Shown piece after piece: positions 51,111 to 59,053 of a DNA stretch of 64,000 nucleotides. This DNA comes from JAKACA01 sp052143575 (GTDB lineage Bacteria; Actinomycetota; Acidimicrobiia; Acidimicrobiales; Bog-793): the NCBI GenBank assembly GCA_052143575.1, contig JBKQSP010000054.1, positions 45,211 to 109,210 of the forward strand. Reading direction: 5' to 3'. A program made the position numbers and the translations under genes. Each line of letters opens with the position of its first letter. Position 1 is the first letter of the stretch. The notes under the pieces are model-generated. The model ran no database searches and was not told the DNA's origin. It saw only the letters and a list, made by a program, of their open reading frames with translations.

Positions 51111-51989
51111 CTACTTCAACAACCGCGAGAGGCGGCGGTCGGCGAGGGGCTTGCCCCCCGTCTGGCAGGTGGGGCAGTACTGCAGCGACCGCGTCGCAAA
51201 GGAGACCTCCCGCACGGTGTCGCCGCAGACGGGACAGGGAAGCCCGGTGCGGGCATGCACCCGCATGCCGGCGCGTTTGCCATCCTTCAGCTCGTCCATC
51301 TCGAGCGGCTCCGCCCGGGCGATGGCATCGCGCAGGACGGAGATGAGGGCGTCGTAGAGCCGCCCCACCTCCTCGGGGGACAGCTTGGCGGCTGTCTTGA
51401 AGGGCGAGAGGCGGGCGGCATGCAGCGCCTCGTCGGAGTAGGCGTTGCCGATGCCGGCGATGACCGACTGCCGCGAGAGGCAATGCTTGAGATCGCCCTT
51501 CTCTGCCACCAGGATGGCGGCGAAGCGCTCCTCGGTGAAGTCCGCGTCGAGGGGCTCGGGCCCGAGAGTGGCCACGGCCTCGATGTCGTTGGGGGAGTGC
51601 GTCATCCAGACGGCCAGCCGCCGCTCGTGGCCCATCTCGGTGACGTCGAAGCCGGCCCCGCCCTCGAAGCCCACCCGCAGCACCATCGGGCCCCGCCCGA
51701 TCCGCACGGGCGCTGTCGTGAGCTTGTCGCGCCACTTGATCCACCCGGCGCGTGCCAGGTTCACGACGAGCCATTCCGCCCCGGTCGCCTCGCCTGAGCC
51801 AAAGCGCATGCACACGTACTTCCCGCGCCGCGTGCACGAGTCGAAGGTACGGCCCACGAGGGAGACCAGGGGTGGGTCGAAGGTCTTGAGCGCCGAGATG
51901 GAGGCAAGGTCGAGGCGTGCCAGGGCGCGTCCCGCGCAACGCTCGTCGAGTCGCCTGCACAACACCTCGACCTCGGGCAGCTCTGGCAC
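51111..51989 (-). CDS. formamidopyrimidine-DNA glycosylase / endonuclease VIII (Fpg/Nei) family
   Basis: 292 residues. The N-terminus MPELPEVEVLCRRLDE supplies the catalytic Pro2/Glu3. The lysine region TRRGKYVCMRF, the H2TH region SRQSVIAGIGNAYSDEALH and a C-terminal zinc finger (CPVC...YCPTCQTGGKPLADRRLSRLL) are all intact. It excises oxidised bases by a glycosylase/AP-lyase mechanism. Which of Fpg or Nei it is cannot be fixed by eye. GTG 51989 is the start. It is divergent from the TauE gene. Confidence 0.93.
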   Translation of the reverse strand: MPELPEVEVLCRRLDERCAGRALARLDLASISALKTFDPPLVSLVGRTFDSCTRRGKYVCMRFGSGEATGAEWLVVNLARAGWIKWRDKLTTAPVRIGRGPMVLRVGFEGGAGFDVTEMGHERRLAVWMTHSPNDIEAVATLGPEPLDADFTEERFAAILVAEKGDLKHCLSRQSVIAGIGNAYSDEALHAARLSPFKTAAKLSPEEVGRLYDALISVLRDAIARAEPLEMDELKDGKRAGMRVHARTGLPCPVCGDTVREVSFATRSLQYCPTCQTGGKPLADRRLSRLLK

Positions 51990-52169
51990 CGGAGCTGGAG
52001 GTTACCGAGCAGAGCTCAGGAGGGGCGCACCAAGGGGCCTTGGAGTTCCTCCCTCTGTCGCCGGATCTGCCTCGGCACGGGGCGCCCCCAGCCCCGTCAG
52101 TAGTTGTGCTGATGTACGGTTATCCGAACAACTCGTGTACACTGACAGCGTGCGCCAGGGCGAGCCCCG

Positions 52170-53024
52170 ATGACCCCGTTGGAGCTCGCCGGCCTCCTGT
52201 TCGCCGCCTCTATGGCGGCCGGGTTGCTGGGTTCGCTGCTCGGCCTCGGCGGTGGCTTCGTCGTCATCCCGGTGCTCACGCTCCTGTTCGGCGTCGACAT
52301 CCGCCTTGCCATCGGCGCGTCCGTCGTCGCCGTCGTGGCGACGTCGGTCGCAGCCGCCCCCGGCAACCTCGAAAGTGGCCTCTCCAACATCCGCGTGGCG
52401 ATGTTCTTGGCAATGGCGACGACGATCGGCGCCCTCAGCGGAGCCTGGCTCTCCGGCCGGCTCGACCCCCGCGTCCTCTACGTCGTGTTCGCCGTCGTCC
52501 TCGTCTTTGCCGGCGTCCAGATGGTCCGCAAGCTGCGCCGGGCCAGAGCCGTCGCGGCCGGCTCGCAGGCTGCGCTGGCGGCACCCGAGGCAGGGGACCG
52601 CCTCGGCCTCAGCGGCAGCTACCCGGACGCCCGTACGGGCGCAGCCGTCGCCTACCGGGTCGTGCACCCCGTTCTCGGCCTTTCCCTCATGTATGTCGCC
52701 GGAACGGTGGGCGGTCTCCTCGGGATCGGATCGGGCGTGTTGAAGGTGCCCGCCATGGACGTGGCCATGCGGCTGCCCCTCAGGGTCTCGATGGCAACGA
52801 GCAACCTGCTCATCGGCGTGACGGCAGCGAGCGCCTCTCTCGTGTACCTGTTGCGCGGCGACGTCAATCCCTTTCTCGCCGGACCAGTTGCCGCCGGCGT
52901 CCTGCTTGGCGCCTGGGCCGGCGGCCGACTTCTTCCCCGCCTCAAGGTGGGCGTGTTGACGTGGGGCTTCTTGGCGGTCGTGGCCGTCGTCTCGGCAGAG
53001 ATGCTCTGGAAGGGTCTGGCGTGA
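52170..53024 (+). CDS. sulfite exporter TauE/SafE family membrane protein
   Basis: 284 residues, about eight TM helices in two homologous halves. The repeated family motif is LLGSLLGLGGGFVVIPVLTL in the first half and GTVGGLLGIGSGVLKVPAMD in the second. It transports a sulfur-containing or small organic anion across the membrane. A TACACT at 52138-52143 might be the -10 element, although I found no matching -35. The stop overlaps the DUF1634 gene (GTGA). Confidence 0.92.
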   Translation: MTPLELAGLLFAASMAAGLLGSLLGLGGGFVVIPVLTLLFGVDIRLAIGASVVAVVATSVAAAPGNLESGLSNIRVAMFLAMATTIGALSGAWLSGRLDPRVLYVVFAVVLVFAGVQMVRKLRRARAVAAGSQAALAAPEAGDRLGLSGSYPDARTGAAVAYRVVHPVLGLSLMYVAGTVGGLLGIGSGVLKVPAMDVAMRLPLRVSMATSNLLIGVTAASASLVYLLRGDVNPFLAGPVAAGVLLGAWAGGRLLPRLKVGVLTWGFLAVVAVVSAEMLWKGLA

Positions 53025-53398
53025 GGCGCTTGCCCGTCGAAGCCGTTGTCGCCCGCGTGCTCAAGATCGGTCTCGCCCTCAGCGCCGCCGTCATCGCCGT
53101 CGGGCTCGTCATGCAGGAGTTCGCCATCCGCCACGAATCGGCGCGGGGCGCCCGCTTCGTGGCCGGCCCGGGTAGCTACCCCCACGGCGTCTCCGGAGTG
53201 CTTGCCGGCCTCGGTCACGGTTCGGGCTCAGCCGTGCTCGAGGTCGGCCTCGCCCTGCTCGTGTTCACGCCGATCGCCGCCGTCGCCACCGCCGCCCTCG
53301 TCTACCGGCGCAACGGTGACGGGCGGTTTGCCCTCGTCGGAGCGGCCGTCCTCGGCGTTCTCGTTCTCTCGAGCCTCGTCGGTCTCGGCGTCATCTGA
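53021..53398 (+). CDS. DUF1634 membrane protein, partner of TauE/SafE
   Basis: 125 residues with three TM helices: KIGLALSAAVIAVGLVMQEF, SAVLEVGLALLVFTPIAAVA and FALVGAAVLGVLVLSSLVG. DUF1634 proteins occur next to TauE/SafE exporters, as here, where the GTG start (53021) overlaps the exporter stop. It is presumably an accessory subunit. Confidence 0.87.
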   Translation: MRRLPVEAVVARVLKIGLALSAAVIAVGLVMQEFAIRHESARGARFVAGPGSYPHGVSGVLAGLGHGSGSAVLEVGLALLVFTPIAAVATAALVYRRNGDGRFALVGAAVLGVLVLSSLVGLGVI

Positions 53399-53409
53399 GC
53401 GTCTCGCCC

Positions 53410-54351
53410 TCAGCCGGCGGCAAAGACGTCGTTCGGGAGAAAAGCCGACACCACCCAGTTGGGAGCATCGACGATCTCGCTGATCCGCAGGTCGACGGCG
53501 ACCGAGCACAAGGCATAGGCCTGCTCGGCGCTCAAGCCCCGCCGTGTCTCCAGGTGGCTGATCATGCGCTCGACGCTCTGACGGGCGGCTCCCATGAGGT
53601 CAGGCCCCACACCGGTGGTGGCGTGATAGCCGGCGGCGGCCGCCCCCGGGCGCTCCAGCGGTCGTCTCACCTCGAATTCCGGCGTTTTCACCTCGATGTC
53701 CGTTCGGACGCTGAGGCGTAAAGCGACGTTCATGGCCCCTTCGATGGCCGTGCCGCAGACCTCGCCGTCGCCCTGGGCACCGTGGGTGTCGCCGACGCCG
53801 AAGAGGGCGCCTTCCACCTCGACCGGCAGGTAGAGGGTGGCACCTTCACCGAGTTGACGGGTGTCGAGGTTGCCGCCGACGCGGCGCGGCGGCACGACGC
53901 TGTGCAGTCCCGGTTCGGCCGGAGCGACGCCGAGGACGCCGCAGAACGGCTGTAGGGGGACGCGGATCTCGTCGGTGAAGACGCCGCAGCCGTCGGCGAA
54001 CTCCCAGAGATGGAGCCACGGATCGGGGAAGCGGTCGGCGAGAAGGCCAAAGCCCGGAATGATGCCCGTCCATCCGTAGGTGCCCGGTTCGACGGCGAGG
54101 ATGTCGACCTGCAGGGTGTCGCCCGCTCGGGCGCCCTCCACGAAGATGGGTCCGCAGACCGGGTTGACGCGGGCGAAGTCGAGCTGGCGCACTGAGTCGT
54201 GCGTCGAGCCAGGACGGAGCTGGCCCCCGGAGGCGTCGGCCGTCTCGAAGGCGACCTCCGAACCGGAAGCGACCGTGAGGAGCGGCTCGTTGTCGCGGCT
54301 CCAGCCGTAGTGGACTTGCTCCCGCAGCACGTGCAGCGACGATGAGGGCAT
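53410..54351 (-). CDS. acetamidase/formamidase family amidohydrolase
   Basis: 313 residues, full FmdA/AmdA length. The N-terminus VHYGWSRDNEPLLTVASGSE with NPVCGPIFVEGARAGDTLQV, the core GDTHGAQGDGEVCGTAIEGA and the end LSAEQAYALCSVAVDLRISE match the family. It hydrolyses short amides such as formamide or acetamide to ammonia and acid. AAGGAG lies six bases before ATG 54351. It is divergent from the GntR gene, which may control it. Confidence 0.92.
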   Translation of the reverse strand: MPSSSLHVLREQVHYGWSRDNEPLLTVASGSEVAFETADASGGQLRPGSTHDSVRQLDFARVNPVCGPIFVEGARAGDTLQVDILAVEPGTYGWTGIIPGFGLLADRFPDPWLHLWEFADGCGVFTDEIRVPLQPFCGVLGVAPAEPGLHSVVPPRRVGGNLDTRQLGEGATLYLPVEVEGALFGVGDTHGAQGDGEVCGTAIEGAMNVALRLSVRTDIEVKTPEFEVRRPLERPGAAAAGYHATTGVGPDLMGAARQSVERMISHLETRRGLSAEQAYALCSVAVDLRISEIVDAPNWVVSAFLPNDVFAAG

Positions 54352-54470
54352 GGCTGGCTCCTTGTTCCGACGGCTGTGCCCCGAACTTGTCCGGAGCCAG
54401 ATCATGCCCGACGAACGGCCGGCGCAGCGCCAACCCGTCGCCGCCAGGCTGCGGCGGTAGCGTTGCGAGG

Positions 54471-55217
54471 GTGGCGACGACGATTCTCGACCCCCGGCAC
54501 CCGACGCCGCTGTGGGCGCAGCTGGCGGACGCCTTGCGGGAGCGCCTGACACGGGGAGAGTACGGGGAGCGGTTTCCGACCGAGTCCGAGCTCACGACCG
54601 AGTTCGACGTCAGCCGGGCGACCGTGCGGGAGGCCGTTCGCCGCCTCCGTGAGGAGGGACTGCTTGACGCCCGCCGCGGCAGCGGCACCTTCGTGGTCCG
54701 CCGCGAGCTCGACGAGCCGGTGCTCGGAACACCGGAGCTGGCACGGGCCATTGTCGGTGCCGGGCTCGAGGAGGAGAGCCGGGTGCGACACTTCGCCGAA
54801 GAGCCGGCCGGCCGCCAGGCGGCCGCCGCCCTCGGCATCGCGCCGGACGCCGTCGTCGTGTGGATCGAGCGCCTGCGAGTCGCCGGCGGCCATCCCCTGG
54901 CGCTCGACCGCTCGGCCATCTCACTGCCGCCCGCCTGTCGCCGCTCCCTGATGCGGGCCGACCTGGCAAGGGGGTCCCTCTACCGGGCGCTTGCGGAGGA
55001 CTGCGGCATCCGCGTGACGGGCGGCCGGGAGCGGGTGCGAGCGGTGGAGTGCTCAGCGGAGGACCGCCGCCTCTTGCAGCTCGCCCGCGGGGAAGGTGTT
55101 CTCGAGGTCGAGCGGCTCGCTTATGCGGGCGACGAGCCGGTCGAGTGGCGACGCAGCCTCTTGCGAGGGACCGCCTACGAGATGACGGCCGGCTGGGGCA
55201 CCGTGCCGGGCCGATAG
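54471..55217 (+). CDS. GntR-family (HutC subfamily) transcriptional regulator
   Basis: 248 residues. The GntR winged helix is LWAQLADALRERLTRGEYGE, RFPTESELTTEFDVSRATVR and EAVRRLREEGLLDARRGSGT. A UTRA effector domain (~90-245) contains VVWIERLRVAGGHPLALDRS and YEMTAGWGTVPG. GTG 54471 is used. Divergent orientation to the amidase gene across a 119-base gap makes the amidase its most likely target. Confidence 0.92.
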   Translation: MATTILDPRHPTPLWAQLADALRERLTRGEYGERFPTESELTTEFDVSRATVREAVRRLREEGLLDARRGSGTFVVRRELDEPVLGTPELARAIVGAGLEEESRVRHFAEEPAGRQAAAALGIAPDAVVVWIERLRVAGGHPLALDRSAISLPPACRRSLMRADLARGSLYRALAEDCGIRVTGGRERVRAVECSAEDRRLLQLARGEGVLEVERLAYAGDEPVEWRRSLLRGTAYEMTAGWGTVPGR

Positions 55218-55233
55218 CCCGGCAGAAGGACGG

Positions 55234-56238
55234 CTACTCGCCCGACTTGCGCGGCCAGGACTGCGCCGAGCGCTTGGCCCGCCACGGTGGCGGGACGGAA
55301 GACTCGTCTGGAGCCGACCCGGAGATCACTCGCCGCCGTGTCGGGTCAGCGGAGGCGGGCAGCTCCCAGGCACGCCGCCACGGTGACGCCTCTGGGCCGC
55401 GAAACGGCGGCGTCGTGCCGGCGGCCGCCCGCTGCCGGGCGGACCACCAATCCGTCTCGGCCTCGTCGGCCAGCAGGGCGACGGCGCGCTCGATGCGAGC
55501 GGCGAAGCGGCGGGCGTCTTCGGCCTCCTCCGGCCAGAGGGCGTCGCCGAAGCGCACCTGCGTCGGCCCGGGCCGCAGGCGTGACGAGCCCTTGGCGATG
55601 ATGGCGCGCGTCCCACGGATGTGCACGGGCACGACCGGCACCGAGCACCGTTTGGCGAGGTAGGCGGCGCCTCCTTTGAACTCCTGCCCCCATCCGTCAG
55701 GGGAGCGCCCGCCCTCGGGGAAGATGACGAGGCTCCAACCTTCGTTGATGAGCGAGGCGGCGAGGTCGGCCGATCGCCGGTTCACCTTCGTGCGCTCCAT
55801 CGGGATGGCTCCCAGCACGAACGCCCAGGCGGTCGCCTTCCAGCGGCGGTCGAAGAAGTAGTCGGCGGCGGCGGCCACGACGGCGTGGTGGCGGATGCGG
55901 GCCGGAAGGCACGAGACGAGCAGCGCCGTATCGAGATGGCTGGCGTGGTTGGCGGCCAGGATGATGGGCGGGTCGAGCGGGTCGAGGTGATCCGAGCCGA
56001 AGACCGTCGGGGCGCAGGCGGCGTGCAGCAACGGCCGCGTGATGTCGTCGAGGACCATGGCGCGGGCGAGCCGGACCGGGTATCGGCGCGCCCAGGCCGT
56101 GTCGTAGTCGGTGCCGAGGCTGCGCTCGACCGGCAGCGCCTCGGCGCCGCGCGGGCGCGTCGGGCGTCGCAGCAGGAAGCGCCCCGGCGCCACGGCCGAC
56201 TCGGGGCGGGGGCGCTTGGGAAGCGCCGAGGTGCTCAC
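55234..56238 (-). CDS. PlsC-type lysophospholipid acyltransferase, last gene of a putative lipid operon
   Basis: 334 residues. PlsC motifs are ILAANHASHLD (NHxxxxD), GAIPMERTKVNRRS, and VIFPEGGRSPDGWGQEFKGG. One hydrophobic region lies near residues 60-110 and there is a long basic C-terminus. It transfers an acyl chain to a lysophosphatidic acid or related acceptor. GTG 56238 overlaps the stop of the LarA-like gene (GTGA, 56235-56238), placing it in the operon that runs from 62442. Confidence 0.9.
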   Translation of the reverse strand: MSTSALPKRPRPESAVAPGRFLLRRPTRPRGAEALPVERSLGTDYDTAWARRYPVRLARAMVLDDITRPLLHAACAPTVFGSDHLDPLDPPIILAANHASHLDTALLVSCLPARIRHHAVVAAAADYFFDRRWKATAWAFVLGAIPMERTKVNRRSADLAASLINEGWSLVIFPEGGRSPDGWGQEFKGGAAYLAKRCSVPVVPVHIRGTRAIIAKGSSRLRPGPTQVRFGDALWPEEAEDARRFAARIERAVALLADEAETDWWSARQRAAAGTTPPFRGPEASPWRRAWELPASADPTRRRVISGSAPDESSVPPPWRAKRSAQSWPRKSGE

Positions 56239-57824
56239 TGCACGTCGGCGATCAAGAGCGGTGGCGTGTGGAGGTGCGTGATCGACGGGTCGCGACCGAC
56301 GACGTCGGACGCCATCTCCAGAGCATCGGCCAGCGTGGACGCCGGCGAGAAGCCCAAGCGCCGCACGGCGGCGCGGTCCCCGCCGACGATGATGACCTTG
56401 CTCACGTGCTCGAGGGCGTGGGCGCACCAGTACCACATATAGAAGGGGTGGACGCCGTGATAGGCGTAGCTCGTGCGGTAGAGGTGGATGTACCACGGGT
56501 CGGTGGCAAAGGCCGTCTCGTACTTCGCCTCGATCTCGAGCAGGTCGGTCGTCTCGGCGAGGACCTGTTCGAAGAAGTCGATGTAACTCGGGTGGTGCAC
56601 CGGGTTGAACGCCCACGGCGTCGGGTGCGACATGATGACGACACCGCCCTCGCGCACGAGCGGGCGACCTCGGTAGAGGTTGAAGAAGTAGCCGAGCCCG
56701 AGGCAGGCGACGAGGATCGGGTTCATGATGGAGTTGACGTTGTAGGGGCAGATGTAGGGGAGTCCCATCGTCAAGATGTCGGTCTGCCCCTCGACGGGGA
56801 CGAGCTGCTGCCGGAAGACGTGCTCAAGCGTCTCGTCGTGCACGGCACCAACTTCGCCCGCCTGCACCGAAGTGAGGTCGTGGGGCGCCTTCACGGAGTG
56901 AAAGATGCGCCTCGCCAGCTCCGGCGGTGTGCGGTCGAGGGCCTTCGAGCTCGCGTAGAAGCTCGCCCGGTCGCGCGCCGTCCACTCCCACTCCCGCCGC
57001 TGCAGGAAGCGCATCTCGGGCGGGAACGTGTCGGTGTTGAGCGTCGTCTCGATCTGGAAGATCTTGACGCCGGCCTGTGCGATGAGCTTGCCCATCCGCC
57101 AGTTGGAGGTGTGCAGCTGCGAGTGGTGCCGGTCCATGAACGACTTGCTGGCGCGCATGGTACGGACGTTGTGGTGGTGCTTGAGGCTCTTGTAGGACGC
57201 CAAGCCGGTGGCGACGGACTTGTGGCCGCCGTCCATGGCCACGAGGTTGATGTTCACGTAGACGAGCAGGTCGCTCTCGACGGCGCGCTTGTTCAGCTCG
57301 ACGTCTTCGCCTTCCTCGGTCTGGCCGAGGTGGACCAGCTCGGAGGGATCCTCGGCGTCGTGCTGGAGGAGGAGCCCGTGCGGGGCGAAGGCGTCGAAGA
57401 CGCGGGTACCGAGGGCGTGGCGCAGCTCGTCGTCGGTCATGCGGCGGTGGAGGGCGAGGGCGGCGATGAGGACGACGTCGTCGACGCCGGCCTCCGCCGC
57501 CAGGTCGAGCACCGCCTCGATGACGCGCTGGCGCACGTCGGGCGACTTCATGGGCGGCAGCGGCAGCGAGATGTCGTCGAAGGCGATCGTGAGCTTCATG
57601 CCGCCGTGCAGGAGGCTGCGCAGCGGTGCGCTGTCGCCGAGGGGGTGGTCGAGGGCGTGACGGATGGCGGCGTCCGGGTCCTTCAGCGCCGGCAGCGGCT
57701 CCGGGCCGTAGATGACACGGCTCCCCACCGGGAGCCGCTCCAGGCCGAAGCCCTCCCCACGCCAGAACAACGTCTGCGGGGTCGACCGATCGACCTCGAG
57801 GACGAAACCGGGCCTCGGGCTCAC
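56235..57824 (-). CDS. LarA-like (DUF2088) protein with altered active site
   Basis: 529 residues, longer than LarA (~425). The region LTIAFDDISLPLPPMKSPDV corresponds to LarA's DxTRPxP segment but lacks its Arg. ALALHRRMTDDELRHALG keeps the His of LarA GTHR. MDGGHKSVATGLASYKSLKH keeps a Lys fitting the cofactor-attaching Lys184, followed by a His-rich HHHN. An Asn occupies the position where I expect His174. LarA uses a nickel-pincer nucleotide to racemise lactate; this homologue probably acts on another 2-hydroxy compound, or has lost the cofactor. It overlaps both neighbours by 4 bases. Confidence 0.82.
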   Translation of the reverse strand: MSPRPGFVLEVDRSTPQTLFWRGEGFGLERLPVGSRVIYGPEPLPALKDPDAAIRHALDHPLGDSAPLRSLLHGGMKLTIAFDDISLPLPPMKSPDVRQRVIEAVLDLAAEAGVDDVVLIAALALHRRMTDDELRHALGTRVFDAFAPHGLLLQHDAEDPSELVHLGQTEEGEDVELNKRAVESDLLVYVNINLVAMDGGHKSVATGLASYKSLKHHHNVRTMRASKSFMDRHHSQLHTSNWRMGKLIAQAGVKIFQIETTLNTDTFPPEMRFLQRREWEWTARDRASFYASSKALDRTPPELARRIFHSVKAPHDLTSVQAGEVGAVHDETLEHVFRQQLVPVEGQTDILTMGLPYICPYNVNSIMNPILVACLGLGYFFNLYRGRPLVREGGVVIMSHPTPWAFNPVHHPSYIDFFEQVLAETTDLLEIEAKYETAFATDPWYIHLYRTSYAYHGVHPFYMWYWCAHALEHVSKVIIVGGDRAAVRRLGFSPASTLADALEMASDVVGRDPSITHLHTPPLLIADVQ

Positions 57825-59053
57825 TCTGCCTCCTCATTTGGCGTGCGCCCGCGCGACTTGCGACGCAGGTCGAAAACGATCTTCACCGATCCTCGGCGCC
57901 CGGCGGCGGCCGCATGGGCGACGGCCTCCTCGAAGCGCTCGATCGGGTAGGCGGCCGAGACGAGGCGCTCGAGGCGGCTCGCCCTCACGAGCTCGAAGGC
58001 GAGGTCGAACGTGGAGCGGGCGCCGTCGAGGCGCTCCTCGGCGCCGTAGGCGTAGGCGCCCCGCAAGCGCACCTCCCGTTGCCAGAGGGGGGCGAGATCC
58101 ACCTTCGTCGTGCCGGGCATGCCGACGAGCACGATGTCGCCGCCCGGCCGGACCACGGCGAGCGACTGCTCGATGGACTGAGGGCTCCCGACGCAGTCAT
58201 AGACGACGTCGACACCACCGGCGAGCCGCTCGATGCGCCCCGCCTGGCGGCCGAGGGCGAGCGTGCCGGCGAGTCGGCGGGCTGCCCGCACGACTTCGTC
58301 GGGCTCGACGACGTGATCGGCACCGAGCTCGCCGGCGAGGCGGCGCTGGTCGGGGTGTTTGGCAGCCACGACGAGCGTGCCCGGTAGGCAGAAATGGCGC
58401 AGCGCCGCCGTCGTGCACAGACCGAGGGTGCCGGCTCCGAGCACGACGACGCTGGCACCGCTCGGGGGCGCTGTCGAGCAGGCAGCGTGAACGGCACAGG
58501 CGGCGGGCTCCACCATGACGGCAGCCTCGTCGCTGAGATCCGCCGGAACCTCGTGCAGCTGGCTCTCATGGGCCACGAGGCCGGTCGACCAACCGCCGCC
58601 GGTGTCGGTGCAGTAGCCGGTCTGCAGTCCGGGCGCCAGGGCACCGAAGGCGATGCGCTCACACCCACCTTTGCGGCCGCTCGCACAGGCGGCACAGGGC
58701 GGGTTGATGCCACGCGCCTCGCAGCCGAGCACCGGCTCGAGCACGGCGCGGCGCCCGTCCAGGGTGCCACCCCTGACGTCGCCGACCACCTCGTGCCCCG
58801 GCACGAAGGGGAAGCTGACGAGATGCTCGAAGTAGCGGGAGGAGCGCCCGTCCAGAGTCGCCAGGTCGGAGCCGCAGATGCCGGCGAGCCTCGGCTCGAG
58901 GCGCACCCATCCGGAGCCGGGCAACGTCGGCGGGTCGACCTCGAGCAGCTCGAGCGGGCCCACAGCGACGCCGTGGCCGGAGCCGGCGAGCGCCGAGGCG
59001 ATGCGGGAGGCGGCGAAGCGGGGGAGGTTCCGCTCGAACACGAGCGCCTTCAT
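57821..59053 (-). CDS. zinc-dependent medium-chain alcohol dehydrogenase
   Basis: 410 residues. The catalytic zinc region is AGICGSDLATLDG with FVPGHEVVGDV, and the structural zinc region is INPPCAACASGRKGGCERI. The Rossmann loop is VVVLGAGTLGLCTTAAL, and the mid-domain DVVYDCVGSPQSIEQSL. It oxidises an alcohol or reduces an aldehyde with NAD(P). ATG 59053 overlaps the reductase-fusion stop (ATGA), and the stop overlaps the LarA-like start. In this operon it might act on the fatty alcohol/aldehyde or on a polyol headgroup; the substrate is unknown. Confidence 0.92.
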   Translation of the reverse strand: MKALVFERNLPRFAASRIASALAGSGHGVAVGPLELLEVDPPTLPGSGWVRLEPRLAGICGSDLATLDGRSSRYFEHLVSFPFVPGHEVVGDVRGGTLDGRRAVLEPVLGCEARGINPPCAACASGRKGGCERIAFGALAPGLQTGYCTDTGGGWSTGLVAHESQLHEVPADLSDEAAVMVEPAACAVHAACSTAPPSGASVVVLGAGTLGLCTTAALRHFCLPGTLVVAAKHPDQRRLAGELGADHVVEPDEVVRAARRLAGTLALGRQAGRIERLAGGVDVVYDCVGSPQSIEQSLAVVRPGGDIVLVGMPGTTKVDLAPLWQREVRLRGAYAYGAEERLDGARSTFDLAFELVRASRLERLVSAAYPIERFEEAVAHAAAAGRRGSVKIVFDLRRKSRGRTPNEEAE

